DNA of 36,569 bases from Kiloniellaceae bacterium (GCA_009377535.1 WHTV01000038.1:1-36569); one strand, 5' to 3'; shown: positions 7,427 to 19,285, numbered from the stretch's first letter. Translations and numbers: made by a program. The notes: a model not told the origin generated them from the letters alone.

Positions 7427-8953
7427 GTGGAAACCTTCGAACTTCTCGGGATGGGCTTTCAGAGCGCCTTCGCCCTCGGCGCCTTCCTGACCATTGTGAC
7501 GGGTCTGCTGGTGGGGGTTGTCGCCGGGGCGTTGCCGGGCATCTCCTTCGTCAATGCCATGGCGATGTCGCTGCCCTTCACCTATGTCATGACCCCCACC
7601 AACGCGATGCTGTTTTTGGGAGGAATTTATGTTGGCGGGGTCTTCGGCGGGTCGATCTCCGCGATCATGATCAATGTGCCCGGCACCCCGGCCTCGCTGC
7701 CGGCCTGCTGGGACGGCTATCCGATGACCCAGAAGGGCGAGGTGCGCCGGGCGCTTAGCATCGCGATCACCGCCTCGGCCACCGGCGGGCTCTGCAGCGC
7801 CCTGCTGCTCGCCTTCGCCGCAGCACCCTTTGCGACCTTCGCCCTCCGCTTCTCGCAGCCGGAATTTTTCGCCGCCACCGTCCTCGGCCTGATCAGTGTC
7901 ATCGCGATCTCCAAGGATCGGCCGGTGATCAGCCTGCTTTCGATGCTGATCGGGATCACCGTGGGCACCGTCGGGGTCGATCCGCTCTACGGTATCGCGC
8001 GGTTCAGTTTCGGGGTTCCGGCCATGCAAAGTGGCATCGACTTTGTCGTCGTGATGATCGGCCTTTTCGCTATCGGCGAAGTTATCGACCTGCTCGCCAC
8101 CAATCGCGATCTGCGGCCCAAGAAGACCGGCTCCAAAGGCTTGCCGATCGGGCTGCGCGACCTCTGGCGCATCAAGGGCGCGATCGCGCGCGGCACCGGG
8201 ATCGGCTGCCTGCTCGGGGTGATCCCGGGCGCCGGCGCGACGCCGGGCGCCGTCATCGCCTACGGCGTCGAGAAGCAGGCCTCAGGGCGCGGTGCGGAGT
8301 TCGGCACCGGTGTGGAGCAGGGACTTGCCGCCCCGGAGGCAGCCAAGAACGCCACCACCGGCTCCGCCATGGTACCGCTCCTGACGCTTGGCATTCCGGG
8401 CAGCGCCGCAACCGCCATCATGCTCGCGGCCATGATGCTGCACGGAGTCAATCCCGGACCGCTGCTGTTTCTGTCCGATCCGTCGATGGTCTATACGATC
8501 TTCGCTGCGATGATCATCGCGAACCTGCTGATGATCGCGGCTGGCATCGGGGTGGCGCAGTGCTTCTCGACTCTGATGCGCACCCCGCCCGCTGTCTTGG
8601 CCGCTTTCATCGTGGTGCTGAGCGTGCTCGGGGCCTATGGCGTGCGCAACAACATCTTCGACGTCTATGTTTGCCTGTTCTTCGGCGTGATCGGCTGGGT
8701 GATGAAGCGCACCGGATTCCCCTCGGCACCCTTGGTGCTGGGCGTCATCCTGGGACCCTTGGCCGAGCGCTACTTCATGACCACGCTGGCTAACTTCAAA
8801 CAGGACTGGACGGTTTTCTTTACCCGCCCGATCAGCGGGACCATCCTCGTCCTGGCCTTCGCCTTCGGCCTCTGGTCGCTCTATCCCGGCATGAAGTCGG
8901 CTGCGAGCAGCCTTGCGCGCCGGCGGCGCCTGGCCAGCGGCGGAGAGAGATGA
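7427..8953 (+). CDS. tctA: Tripartite tricarboxylate transporter large permease TctA
   Basis: A 508-residue polytopic membrane protein, the standard TctA length with about 11-12 hydrophobic helices. Family segments seen include GALPGISFVNAMAMSLPFTY near residue 35, the GGIYVGGVFGGSISAIMINVPGT stretch around 65-85, and the second-half counterpart LLTLGIPGSAATAIMLAAMM around 315-335. This is the ion-coupled translocation subunit of the TctABC uptake system. The start is GTG at 7427 with GAGGAA upstream, 21 bases after tctB. No enzyme gene follows on this strand, so the transporter operon appears to be just three genes. The leftward MarR gene converges on it. Confidence 0.92.
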   Translation: METFELLGMGFQSAFALGAFLTIVTGLLVGVVAGALPGISFVNAMAMSLPFTYVMTPTNAMLFLGGIYVGGVFGGSISAIMINVPGTPASLPACWDGYPMTQKGEVRRALSIAITASATGGLCSALLLAFAAAPFATFALRFSQPEFFAATVLGLISVIAISKDRPVISLLSMLIGITVGTVGVDPLYGIARFSFGVPAMQSGIDFVVVMIGLFAIGEVIDLLATNRDLRPKKTGSKGLPIGLRDLWRIKGAIARGTGIGCLLGVIPGAGATPGAVIAYGVEKQASGRGAEFGTGVEQGLAAPEAAKNATTGSAMVPLLTLGIPGSAATAIMLAAMMLHGVNPGPLLFLSDPSMVYTIFAAMIIANLLMIAAGIGVAQCFSTLMRTPPAVLAAFIVVLSVLGAYGVRNNIFDVYVCLFFGVIGWVMKRTGFPSAPLVLGVILGPLAERYFMTTLANFKQDWTVFFTRPISGTILVLAFAFGLWSLYPGMKSAASSLARRRRLASGGER

Positions 8954-8968
8954 CAGCCGGTTGGGGCA

Positions 8969-9352
8969 CTAATCGGTTAGATTGCGCGCCGCCGCAGTGG
9001 CCATGTCGGCGAATTCGCGCAGGAAGACGGAACCCTTAACGCTGCGCTGGACCAGCACCGAGCGCTTGTCCTGCTCGTCGGTCTTGCGGCGCACGAACTC
9101 CAACTTCTCCAGGCGGTCAATGGCGCGGGTCACCGCCGGCTTCGACATGTTGAGGGTCTTGGCGAGGCCGCGCACGGTGTGCGGCGGCGATGCCAGGTAG
9201 ACCTCGAGGAAGAGCGCGAACTGCCGGGTAGTCAGGTCGGGCAGCGATCGGTTGAGGCCGACCACCAGCACGCGGTGCCAGAGCGCCAGCGCCTGGGCGG
9301 CCTGCAGCGTCGGACCGCCGGAAGGCGGAGTCGAGGTCGGGGGGGCGGCCAT
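8969..9352 (-). CDS. MarR family transcriptional regulator
   Basis: A 127-residue protein with a MarR winged helix. The recognition region TVRGLAKTLNMSKPAVTRAIDRLEKLEFV is at about residues 59-87 and is followed by the wing DEQDKRSVLV. The C terminus is shorter than in many MarR proteins (which run to 140-150 residues), so the dimerisation helices are somewhat trimmed. MarR proteins bind DNA as dimers and often release it on binding phenolic or oxidant ligands. It is convergent with tctA and transcribed in the same direction as, but downstream of, the aminopeptidase gene. The start at ATG 9352 lacks a clear ribosome site. Its target is unknown. Confidence 0.85.
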   Translation of the reverse strand: MAAPPTSTPPSGGPTLQAAQALALWHRVLVVGLNRSLPDLTTRQFALFLEVYLASPPHTVRGLAKTLNMSKPAVTRAIDRLEKLEFVRRKTDEQDKRSVLVQRSVKGSVFLREFADMATAAARNLTD

Positions 9353-9468
9353 GACGGCGGTTCATTCTCATTGCATGAGCGAAACGAAGTCTGCCGAAGC
9401 CGCGCCGGCGGCGCAAGCCTGCTGGCCCCCGGAGGGCTGTGACAAAAGCTGCTGAGCGGAGTGGCTGC

Positions 9469-10866
<1,398 letters not shown>

Positions 10867-11015
10867 GGGGAGGCTCCGAAGCTGAAGTCTTTGCGGAAGG
10901 ATAGGGCGGGTCGCCGCGGGCTTGCGCCGCGCCGGCATATTTGCGCTAAATCGCCGCGCTGTCGACCCGCAGGACGCGGGCCGTTGTCATTGGCGAAACA
11001 AAGGACAAGCTTTCC

Positions 11016-11663
11016 ATGACCGACTACAAGCTCATCCTCGGTAACAAGACCTACTCCTCCTGGTCGCTGCGCGGCTGGCTGGTCGTCCGGCTGGCCGGCA
11101 TCCCCTGCGGCGAGATGGTGATACCTCTGCGCAAGCCCGGTACCAGGGCCGACATCCAGAAGTATACGCCGGCCGGCAAGGTGCCGACGCTGCTCGTAGA
11201 CGGAGAAGCCGTATGGGACAGCCTTGCCATCGCCGAATACCTGGCTGAAAGCTTCCCCGAGAAAGGTCTCTGGCCGGCCGATCCGGCGGCGCGGCGCCTG
11301 GCGCGCTGCGTCGCCGCGGAGATGCATTCCAGCTTCACCGCCCTGCGCGGCGCCCTGCCGATGGATCTCAGCAAGCACTATCCGGGGCACAAGATTTCAG
11401 CCGGGGTGCAGGCCGATATCGACCGCATCCAGCAGATCTGGCGCGACTGCCGCGGCCGCTTCGGCGCCGGCGGTGACTTTCTCTTCGGTCGCACCTCCAT
11501 TGCCGATGCCTTCTACGCACCGGTGGTGACGCGCTTTCGCACCTACGACGTGCAGCTTGACACCGTGACCGCGGCCTATTGCGACGCCGTCACCGCCTGG
11601 CCGGCGATGCAGGAATGGACCGCGGCGGCCGGCGGAGAAACCGAGGTCATCATCTTCGACTGA
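11016..11663 (+). CDS. Glutathione S-transferase family protein
   Basis: A 215-residue soluble protein with a thioredoxin-like N-terminal domain and an all-helical C-terminal domain. Features include YSSWSLRGWL at about 13-22 (glutathione-site serine region), the cis-proline in GKVPTLLVDG at about 54-63, and DSLAIAEYLAESFPEKG at about 68-84, which binds the gamma-glutamyl part of glutathione. The helical domain carries FLFGRTSIADAF, the usual N-capping box. Such enzymes conjugate or reduce electrophiles with glutathione. The substrate cannot be predicted. It converges on the TAXI receptor gene with a 17-base gap. Confidence 0.9.
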   Translation: MTDYKLILGNKTYSSWSLRGWLVVRLAGIPCGEMVIPLRKPGTRADIQKYTPAGKVPTLLVDGEAVWDSLAIAEYLAESFPEKGLWPADPAARRLARCVAAEMHSSFTALRGALPMDLSKHYPGHKISAGVQADIDRIQQIWRDCRGRFGAGGDFLFGRTSIADAFYAPVVTRFRTYDVQLDTVTAAYCDAVTAWPAMQEWTAAAGGETEVIIFD

Positions 11664-11680
11664 ATGCGCAGGCAGCCCAC

Positions 11681-12724
11681 CTACTTCAGCAGGCCGATTT
11701 CGCGGTAGTAGCGCTCGGCGCCCGGGTGCAGCGGGATGCCGAGCCCGTCGAGCGCCTTTTCGATGACGATCTGTCTGCCCTTGGGATGCCCGCCGTCGAG
11801 CAGTTGGCGCGTGGTCGGGTGCCAGAGGGCGCGGGTAACGGCATAGACCGTCTCCTCCGGCACGCTTTCCGATACCACCCACTGGGCCCCGACAGAGAGC
11901 GTATCGATGGCGGCAACGCCGGGGTAGGTGCCCGCCGGGAGAGCCTGGCGGGCGAAGAACGGCACCTCCTCAAGCATCTTGTCGATCTCCGGCCCGACAA
12001 TGGGAATGAGGTCGATCAACGCCCCTTCGGCCAGTTCGAGCACGGCGGTGGCCGGAGTCCCGGCGACGAAAAAGAAGCCGTCGATCTCGCCCTCGCGCAT
12101 GGCGTCCGCCGCCGCGCCGGAGCCGAGGGAGAAGACCTCGAAGTCTGCCTCCTCGATGCCGAAGGCCTCCAACACCAATTGGGCGTCGACCCGCGTGCCT
12201 GACCCGGGGCGGTCGACGGAGATCCTCTTGCCCTTGATGTCGGCCACAGTCTCGATGCCGACATCGGTGCGCACCACCAGGTGGATGGTCTCCGGAAAAA
12301 GGTTGGCGATGGCGCGCAAGGACTTCAGAGGACCGCCGGTGAGGAAGAGCTCCTCCCCGCGCGAGGCCCAATAGGCGATGTCGGACTGGCAGAAGCCGCT
12401 CTCGAGGATGCCTTCCTCGATCTGGCGCACGTTGTCCACCGAACCACGGGTCGATTGCGCCACCGCGACCAGACCGCTGACGCCGCAGCTGCCGCCGCCG
12501 CCGCAATCACGACTACCCGGCGGGCTGGAAATAGCACTGGCAATGATGCCGCCGACGGGAAAGTAGGTGCCGGCGGTAGAGCCGGTGCCGATGCGGAAGA
12601 AGCTGATCCCCTGTGCGGCAACCCCGGCGGTCCCAAGCACAACGACCAGCGGCAGCAGAAGGGCAGCGAGCAGTCGGTATCGCCGGGCTCGCTCGGCTGC
12701 GACCGGAACCTTCGATGACGGCAT
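11681..12724 (-). CDS. TAXI family TRAP transporter solute-binding protein
   Basis: I place the start at ATG 12724 (347 residues). The frame stays open upstream through a hairpin, but that extension is arginine-rich and unlikely. Residues 1-38 are a signal peptide with a twin-arginine-like ERARRYR followed by a hydrophobic stretch to GVAAQ. The mature protein opens FFRIGTGSTAGTYFPVGG, the TAXI hallmark, and has a cysteine-containing insert (DCGGGGSCGVSG) before VAVAQSTRGSVDNVRQI. TAXI receptors feed fused TRAP permeases that import organic acids or amino acids. No TRAP permease gene is in the window, so this receptor is an orphan here or works with a permease elsewhere. It is the last gene before the convergent GST. 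Confidence 0.9.
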   Translation of the reverse strand: MPSSKVPVAAERARRYRLLAALLLPLVVVLGTAGVAAQGISFFRIGTGSTAGTYFPVGGIIASAISSPPGSRDCGGGGSCGVSGLVAVAQSTRGSVDNVRQIEEGILESGFCQSDIAYWASRGEELFLTGGPLKSLRAIANLFPETIHLVVRTDVGIETVADIKGKRISVDRPGSGTRVDAQLVLEAFGIEEADFEVFSLGSGAAADAMREGEIDGFFFVAGTPATAVLELAEGALIDLIPIVGPEIDKMLEEVPFFARQALPAGTYPGVAAIDTLSVGAQWVVSESVPEETVYAVTRALWHPTTRQLLDGGHPKGRQIVIEKALDGLGIPLHPGAERYYREIGLLK

Positions 12725-12755
12725 GGCGCTTTCTCCGCTCGGCTGGGTCGACCCG

Positions 12756-12806
12756 CTCAGGCGTGCCTTTCTCTTGCGGTTCCCGCAAGAGAAAGGCACG
12801 CCTGAG
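12756..12806. repeat. Perfect 24-bp inverted repeat with 3-nt loop
   Basis: Left arm 12756-12779, loop TTC 12780-12782, right arm 12783-12806, with no mismatch. It lies in the gap between the VTT gene (stop 12942) and the TAXI receptor start (12724), 32 bases upstream of that start codon. There is no T-run after either arm, so it is not a classic intrinsic terminator. It could be a mobile palindromic repeat, an mRNA stability element or a Rho-assisted attenuator. Confidence 0.85.
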
Positions 12807-12941
12807 TCGGGCTTGCACTGGGCCGGGCCCGGGTGGGCGCCGACCCTTCGGTCCCCCAGGTATATCAAGCCTCAAGCCGAGATCAAAGAAGACCGGATCG
12901 CCGGCACCCCTGGGGCCGGCCCCTGGCCACCATCGGCGCCC

Positions 12942-13673
12942 TCAGGTGGCCGATTTGCGCGCCTTCACCCGCTTATAGACGACCGGCAGCAGCGAGAGCA
13001 GCGACAGGCCGATGAGGCCGGCAACGATTTCCGGCGTCAGCACGCTGTCCACCGTAAAGGCGCCGCCCCGGTCGAAGATCGAGCCGAGCCCCGCCCCGGC
13101 GAGGATGAAGACCAGGGTGCCGGGAATGATGCCGATGAAGGTGCCGACCACATAAGTGGCGAGCGGCACGCCGAGGAAGGCCGGCACCAGGTTCACGACG
13201 ACGAAGGGAAACAGCGGGATCAGCCGCAGCACCAGCAGGTAGCTGAAGGCGTTTTCGCGAAAGCCCGCCTCCATGCGCTGCACGAAGGGGCCCGCCTTGG
13301 CGCGGAACGAACCGCCCAGCGCGCCGCGCGCGATGAGGAAGACGACCGTAGCGCCGAGAGTGGCCGCGATCACCACGTATAACGTGCCGGGGACGATGCC
13401 GAAAAGAAAGCCGCCGGCGAGGGTCAAAACCAGGCCACCGGGCAGCGAAAGGGCGGTCGAGAGGGCGTAGGTCGCCATGAAGATCAGCGCTGCCGCCACC
13501 GCGTGGCCGGCGACGAAATCCGTCAGCAGGCTGCGGTGTGCGCGCAGCGCTTCGATGCTGAGGTGGTCCTGCAAGCCGAACCCGAAGGCCAAGGCAAGTG
13601 CGGCGAGCAATCCGGCGGCGGGCAGCAGGCGGCGCATCCGCGCGGACCGGGCGGGGCGCTCATGATCGGTCAT
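12942..13673 (-). CDS. TVP38/TMEM64 (VTT domain) membrane protein
   Basis: A 243-residue inner-membrane protein with an N-terminal helix (about 15-32), then the VTT/SNARE-associated core from about 65 to 200. The core includes STALSLPGGLVLTLAGGFLFG (re-entrant loop region), a second half with LRLIPLFPFVVVNLVPAFLGV and GIIPGTLVFILAGAG, and a last helix before KRVKARK. VTT proteins are proposed lipid scramblases or transporters of the DedA superfamily. The gene starts 22 bases after the stop of a flavin disulfide reductase on the same strand. This pairing recurs in bacteria and suggests a shared but undefined redox or membrane role. I see no other gene in the unit. Confidence 0.9.
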   Translation of the reverse strand: MTDHERPARSARMRRLLPAAGLLAALALAFGFGLQDHLSIEALRAHRSLLTDFVAGHAVAAALIFMATYALSTALSLPGGLVLTLAGGFLFGIVPGTLYVVIAATLGATVVFLIARGALGGSFRAKAGPFVQRMEAGFRENAFSYLLVLRLIPLFPFVVVNLVPAFLGVPLATYVVGTFIGIIPGTLVFILAGAGLGSIFDRGGAFTVDSVLTPEIVAGLIGLSLLSLLPVVYKRVKARKSAT

Positions 13674-13695
13674 CGCGATGGCTTCCTCTTCTGCC

Positions 13696-15138
13696 TCAGC
13701 CGAACCACTGCAGAAAGCGCACGATCTTCTTCGTCCGCTCGCCGAACAGCGTCGGGGTGTAGTAGCTGCCGGCCACCCGCTTGCTCACTTCGCCGAGGGT
13801 GGGATAAGGCGCGATCATATTGGCCAGGGCGCCGATCTTCAGACCCTGACTGAGGGCCAGCACCCAGGGATGCAGCAGCTCCCCGGCGTGGCGCCCGGCA
13901 ATGGAGGCGCCGAGGATGCGCCCGCGCGCGCTCACCACGACCTTGATGAGGCCCTCGGTCGCCCGCTCGGCCTGGGCGCGGTCGTTGTCGGCAAAGGACC
14001 AGGTCAGCGCCTTCACGCCGTTGCCGTGCTTCTCGCGCGCCTCAGCCTCGGTCAGTCCGACGTGCGCGATTTCCGGGTCGGTGAAGGTGACCCAGGGCAG
14101 CGCGCTGTAGTTCACCTTGGCCGGCACCTTGAACAGGGCGTTGCGGATGACGATGCCGGCGTGATAGCCGGCGACATGGGTGAACTGGTAGCCGCCCAGG
14201 CCTTCGACCACAGCGACGTCGCCCACCGCGAAAATACGCTTGTTGCTGCTGCGGAGGCGGGCGTCGACCGCGATGCCCTTCGGTGAGTAGGTGACGCCGG
14301 CGGCCTCCAGGTTGAGGCCCTCCACGTTGGCCTTGCGCCCGGCGGCGACCAGCAGGTGGGAACCGCTCAGCGTCTTGGTTGCGCCGTTTTCTTCTATGGT
14401 GACCGCAATGGCATTGCCGTCACCTGCCACCTGCTTGATGGCGATGCCCTCGTGGATCTCGACGCCGTCCGCGACCAGCTGTCGGCGGGCGAAGGCGGTC
14501 ACCTCGGGATCGTCCTTGCCGAGCACCTTGAACATTTCCAATAGCGAGACCCGAACACCGAGGCGGCGCTGGGCCTGCGCCAGTTCCGCGCCGATCGGCC
14601 CGCCGCCGACGACGATGAGGTGGGCCGGCCGCTCGGCCAGCTCGAAGACCGTCTCGTTCGTGAGGTAGGGCACCGTCTCGAGACCCGGGATCGGCGGCCG
14701 TGCGGGGGAGGAGCCGCTGGCGACGACGAAGCGCCTGGCCTTCACCCGGGTTTCGCCGGCGAGGATTTCGTGCGGCCCGGTGAACTGCGCGGTCGCCTGG
14801 ATCACGGTGACGCCGAGACCTTCGAAGCGCGCCACCGAATCGTGCGGCGCGATGGCGGCGATCACGCCGTTCAAGTGGTCACGCAGCGCCGCGAAGTCGA
14901 CCGCCGGCTCGTGCCCGTTGACGCCGAACCGCCCGGCATGACGCACGCCCTCGGCCGCCGCGGCCGCGGCGATCAGCGCCTTGGAGGGCACGCAGCCGTA
15001 GTTCAGGCAGTCGCCGCCCATCTTGCCCTTTTCGACGAGCACCACCCGCGCGCCCATCTGGGCGGCGCCGGCCGCCACCGACAGCCCGCCGGAGCCGCCG
15101 CCGATGACGCAGAGATCGGTCTCTATGGTGTCCGCCAT
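13696..15138 (-). CDS. FAD-dependent pyridine nucleotide-disulfide oxidoreductase (mercuric reductase/lipoamide dehydrogenase family)
   Basis: A 480-residue class-I flavin disulfide reductase. The FAD motif CVIGGGSGGLS is at 10-20, the redox-active disulfide is C44/C49 in GGDCLNYGCVPSK, the NAD(P) motif IVVGGGPIGAELAQAQ is at about 174-190 and a second FAD motif, IFAVGDVA, is near 308. The C-terminal dimer-interface motif reads APYPTLGEV, so the catalytic His of lipoamide dehydrogenase is absent. The vicinal C-terminal cysteines and the N-terminal HMA domain of MerA are also absent. It is therefore neither a proven mercuric reductase nor a lipoamide dehydrogenase. It is coupled to the VTT gene downstream. 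Its electron acceptor is unknown. Confidence 0.9.
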   Translation of the reverse strand: MADTIETDLCVIGGGSGGLSVAAGAAQMGARVVLVEKGKMGGDCLNYGCVPSKALIAAAAAAEGVRHAGRFGVNGHEPAVDFAALRDHLNGVIAAIAPHDSVARFEGLGVTVIQATAQFTGPHEILAGETRVKARRFVVASGSSPARPPIPGLETVPYLTNETVFELAERPAHLIVVGGGPIGAELAQAQRRLGVRVSLLEMFKVLGKDDPEVTAFARRQLVADGVEIHEGIAIKQVAGDGNAIAVTIEENGATKTLSGSHLLVAAGRKANVEGLNLEAAGVTYSPKGIAVDARLRSSNKRIFAVGDVAVVEGLGGYQFTHVAGYHAGIVIRNALFKVPAKVNYSALPWVTFTDPEIAHVGLTEAEAREKHGNGVKALTWSFADNDRAQAERATEGLIKVVVSARGRILGASIAGRHAGELLHPWVLALSQGLKIGALANMIAPYPTLGEVSKRVAGSYYTPTLFGERTKKIVRFLQWFG

Positions 15139-15467
15139 CTCATTTCCCTTACCCCGACTCCGCGACCGGATACCCCACCGTCCATCCTACCGCGGTTCGC
15201 GCCCAAGGCCCCAGAGCGGTTCTCGTAAGATGCCCCCACGGCCACGGTGGTAAGGTCCAGATAAGCAGCCAGGAACGCAACTAAAGCCTCTTCACAGCGT
15301 TGTGACAGTCCGTGAATATGCGGTTTCATCCTGGCAAGGTCCTGGCTTTCCTAACCTAAGATCGCCGAGGACCCTTAACCTTTTGCAGCTGCGCCGCGGC
15401 AATGAGACAATTGCTTGCCGGCGACCCTCCGCCCGATCGCAGTCAAACTGGAAGACGCCTCAGCATC
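15139..15467. other. Intergenic region, 329 bp, no gene seen
   Basis: This gap separates the divergent flavoprotein (leftward) and SLC13 (rightward) genes and must hold both promoters. I find no hexamer pair close to consensus and no strong inverted repeat. A 68-residue leftward frame (15123-15329) overlaps the flavoprotein start, has no ribosome site and resembles no family I know. I do not call it a gene. Confidence 0.5.
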
Positions 15468-17243
15468 GTGACCGTCGATCAAGCCATCATCTTCGCCATC
15501 CTCCTGGCGCTCTTCGTGCTGCTGGTGTGGGGCCGCTGGCGTTACGACGTGGTGGCTTTCGCCTGTCTGATGACGGCGGTCGCCGCCGGCCTGGTAGAGC
15601 CCGGCGCGGCCTTCGACGGATTCGGCCATCCGGCCACCATCACCGTGGCCGCCGTATTGGTGCTGAGCCGTGCCCTCGCCGGTACCGGCGCCATCGACCG
15701 CCTGACCCAGCTGGTGCGTCCGGCAACCGGGCTGACCACCACCCACGTCGGCGCGCTCTCCGGCATCGGCGCGGCTTTGTCTGCGGTGATGAACAACGTC
15801 GGCGCGCTTGGCATCCTCATGCCGACAGCGATCCAATCGGCACGCAAGGCGGCACGCTCGCCCGGCCTGCTGCTGATGCCACTGGCCTTCGCGACCATGC
15901 TGGGGGGGCTTCTCACCCTCATCGGCACGCCGCCCAACATCATCATCGCCAGCTTTCGCGGAGATCTGACCGGCGCCGACTTCAGGATGTTCGACTTCAT
16001 GCCGGTCGGCATCGTCGTGGCGCTCGCCGGCGTCACCTTCGTCAGCCTCGTCGGCTGGCGCCTGGTGCCGCAGCGCACGGGCCCGCGCAGCAAGGGAGAT
16101 CTTTTCGACATCGAGAACTACGTGACCGAGGTCACCGTCCCGGAAGATAACCCGAACATCGGCAAGACCCTGCGCGAGATCGACGAGCTGGCGAAGGACA
16201 TCGACGTGGTCATCATCGACCAGATTCGCAACGACCGCGCTTATCCGCCCTCTACGCGCAAGGAGTTGGCCGCCGGCGACATCCTGAAAATCGAGGCCGC
16301 GCCCGAGGAGATCGACAAGTTCGTCACCGCCCTGTACCTGAAGATCGGCGGCGAGGCCTCCGGAGTCGGCCCGCGTACGATGGCCGACGACGCCACCCTT
16401 ATGGAGGTGGTGGTAGCGCCGGGCTCACGCCTCGACGGCCGTCTGGTCGGTTCGCTCAGGCTCTTCGCCCTGCGCGGCATCACCCTGCTCGGCGTGTCGC
16501 GCCAGGGCCAGCGCTATCATGGCCGCCTGCGCTCCTTTCGCATCCGCCCCGGCGACGTGCTGCTGCTGCACGGCGAAGAGGATCAACTTGCCGATCTGGT
16601 CGCGCGCCTTGGCTGCCTGCCCTTGGCAGCCCGCGAGATGCACTTCGGCAATCGCAAGAAGGGGCCGGCGGTCATCGCCATCTTCGCCGCTGCCATCGGC
16701 GCGGCCAGCTTGGGCCTGGTGCCGATCCACATCGCTCTAGGCATGGCCATCGTCTTGCTTGTGATCGGCGATTTGATGAACGTGCGCGAACTTTATGACG
16801 GCATCGACTGGTCGGTCATCGTCCTGCTCGGCTCGCTGATCCCGGTCGGCGGCGCGCTGGAGAGCACCGGCGCCACAACCCTGATCGCCGGCAGCCTGCT
16901 CGACATTACCGCCGGCCTGCCGACAGTCGCCGTGCTGGTCATCCTCATGGTCGTGACCATGACGTTGTCGGACGTTCTCAACAACGCCGCCACCGCCGTG
17001 GTGATGGCTCCCATCGCCGCCACGGTGGCAGAGCGTCTGGGTGTGAACCCGGATCCCTTTCTGATGGCGACGGCGGTTGCCGCCTCCTGCGCCTTCCTGA
17101 CGCCGATCGGGCATCAGAACAACGCGCTGGTCCTGGGGCCGGGCGGCTATCGCTTCGGCGACTATTGGCGCCTGGGCCTGCCGGTGGAGGTGCTGGTGAT
17201 CGCAGTGTCGGTGCCGACGATCATGTTGGTCTGGCCGCTCTGA
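15468..17243 (+). CDS. SLC13/DASS-type permease with internal RCK_C (TrkA-C) domains
   Basis: I prefer GTG 15468 (591 residues, starting MTVDQAIIFAILL). An ATG at 15402 would add 22 polar residues and has no ribosome site. The protein is two halves of membrane helices (about 1-195 and 400-591) flanking a soluble middle with two TrkA-C/RCK_C-like repeats (about 210-290 and 305-385). The first half has the family signature MNNVGALGILMP and LTLIGTPPNIIIASF. The second has LNNAATAVVMAPIAATVA and TPIGHQNNALVLGPGGYRFGDY. Such permeases move sulfate, dicarboxylates or other anions with sodium or protons, and the RCK_C part may gate by ligand binding. It converges on the histidine kinase gene. Substrate unknown. 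Confidence 0.88.
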   Translation: MTVDQAIIFAILLALFVLLVWGRWRYDVVAFACLMTAVAAGLVEPGAAFDGFGHPATITVAAVLVLSRALAGTGAIDRLTQLVRPATGLTTTHVGALSGIGAALSAVMNNVGALGILMPTAIQSARKAARSPGLLLMPLAFATMLGGLLTLIGTPPNIIIASFRGDLTGADFRMFDFMPVGIVVALAGVTFVSLVGWRLVPQRTGPRSKGDLFDIENYVTEVTVPEDNPNIGKTLREIDELAKDIDVVIIDQIRNDRAYPPSTRKELAAGDILKIEAAPEEIDKFVTALYLKIGGEASGVGPRTMADDATLMEVVVAPGSRLDGRLVGSLRLFALRGITLLGVSRQGQRYHGRLRSFRIRPGDVLLLHGEEDQLADLVARLGCLPLAAREMHFGNRKKGPAVIAIFAAAIGAASLGLVPIHIALGMAIVLLVIGDLMNVRELYDGIDWSVIVLLGSLIPVGGALESTGATTLIAGSLLDITAGLPTVAVLVILMVVTMTLSDVLNNAATAVVMAPIAATVAERLGVNPDPFLMATAVAASCAFLTPIGHQNNALVLGPGGYRFGDYWRLGLPVEVLVIAVSVPTIMLVWPL

Positions 17244-17275
17244 TTTCGAGCGGTGGTCGCTCCAGCGGGAGGCCC

Positions 17276-19285
<2,010 letters not shown>

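Noticed and set aside
9353..9374. A Fur-like AATGAGAATGA sequence before the MarR start
   Set aside because: Too short and imperfect compared with a 19-bp Fur box, and no iron gene is adjacent.
13696..15138. Mercuric reductase identity for the flavoprotein
   Set aside because: No HMA domain, no C-terminal vicinal cysteines and no mer genes nearby. Only the shared redox disulfide supports it.
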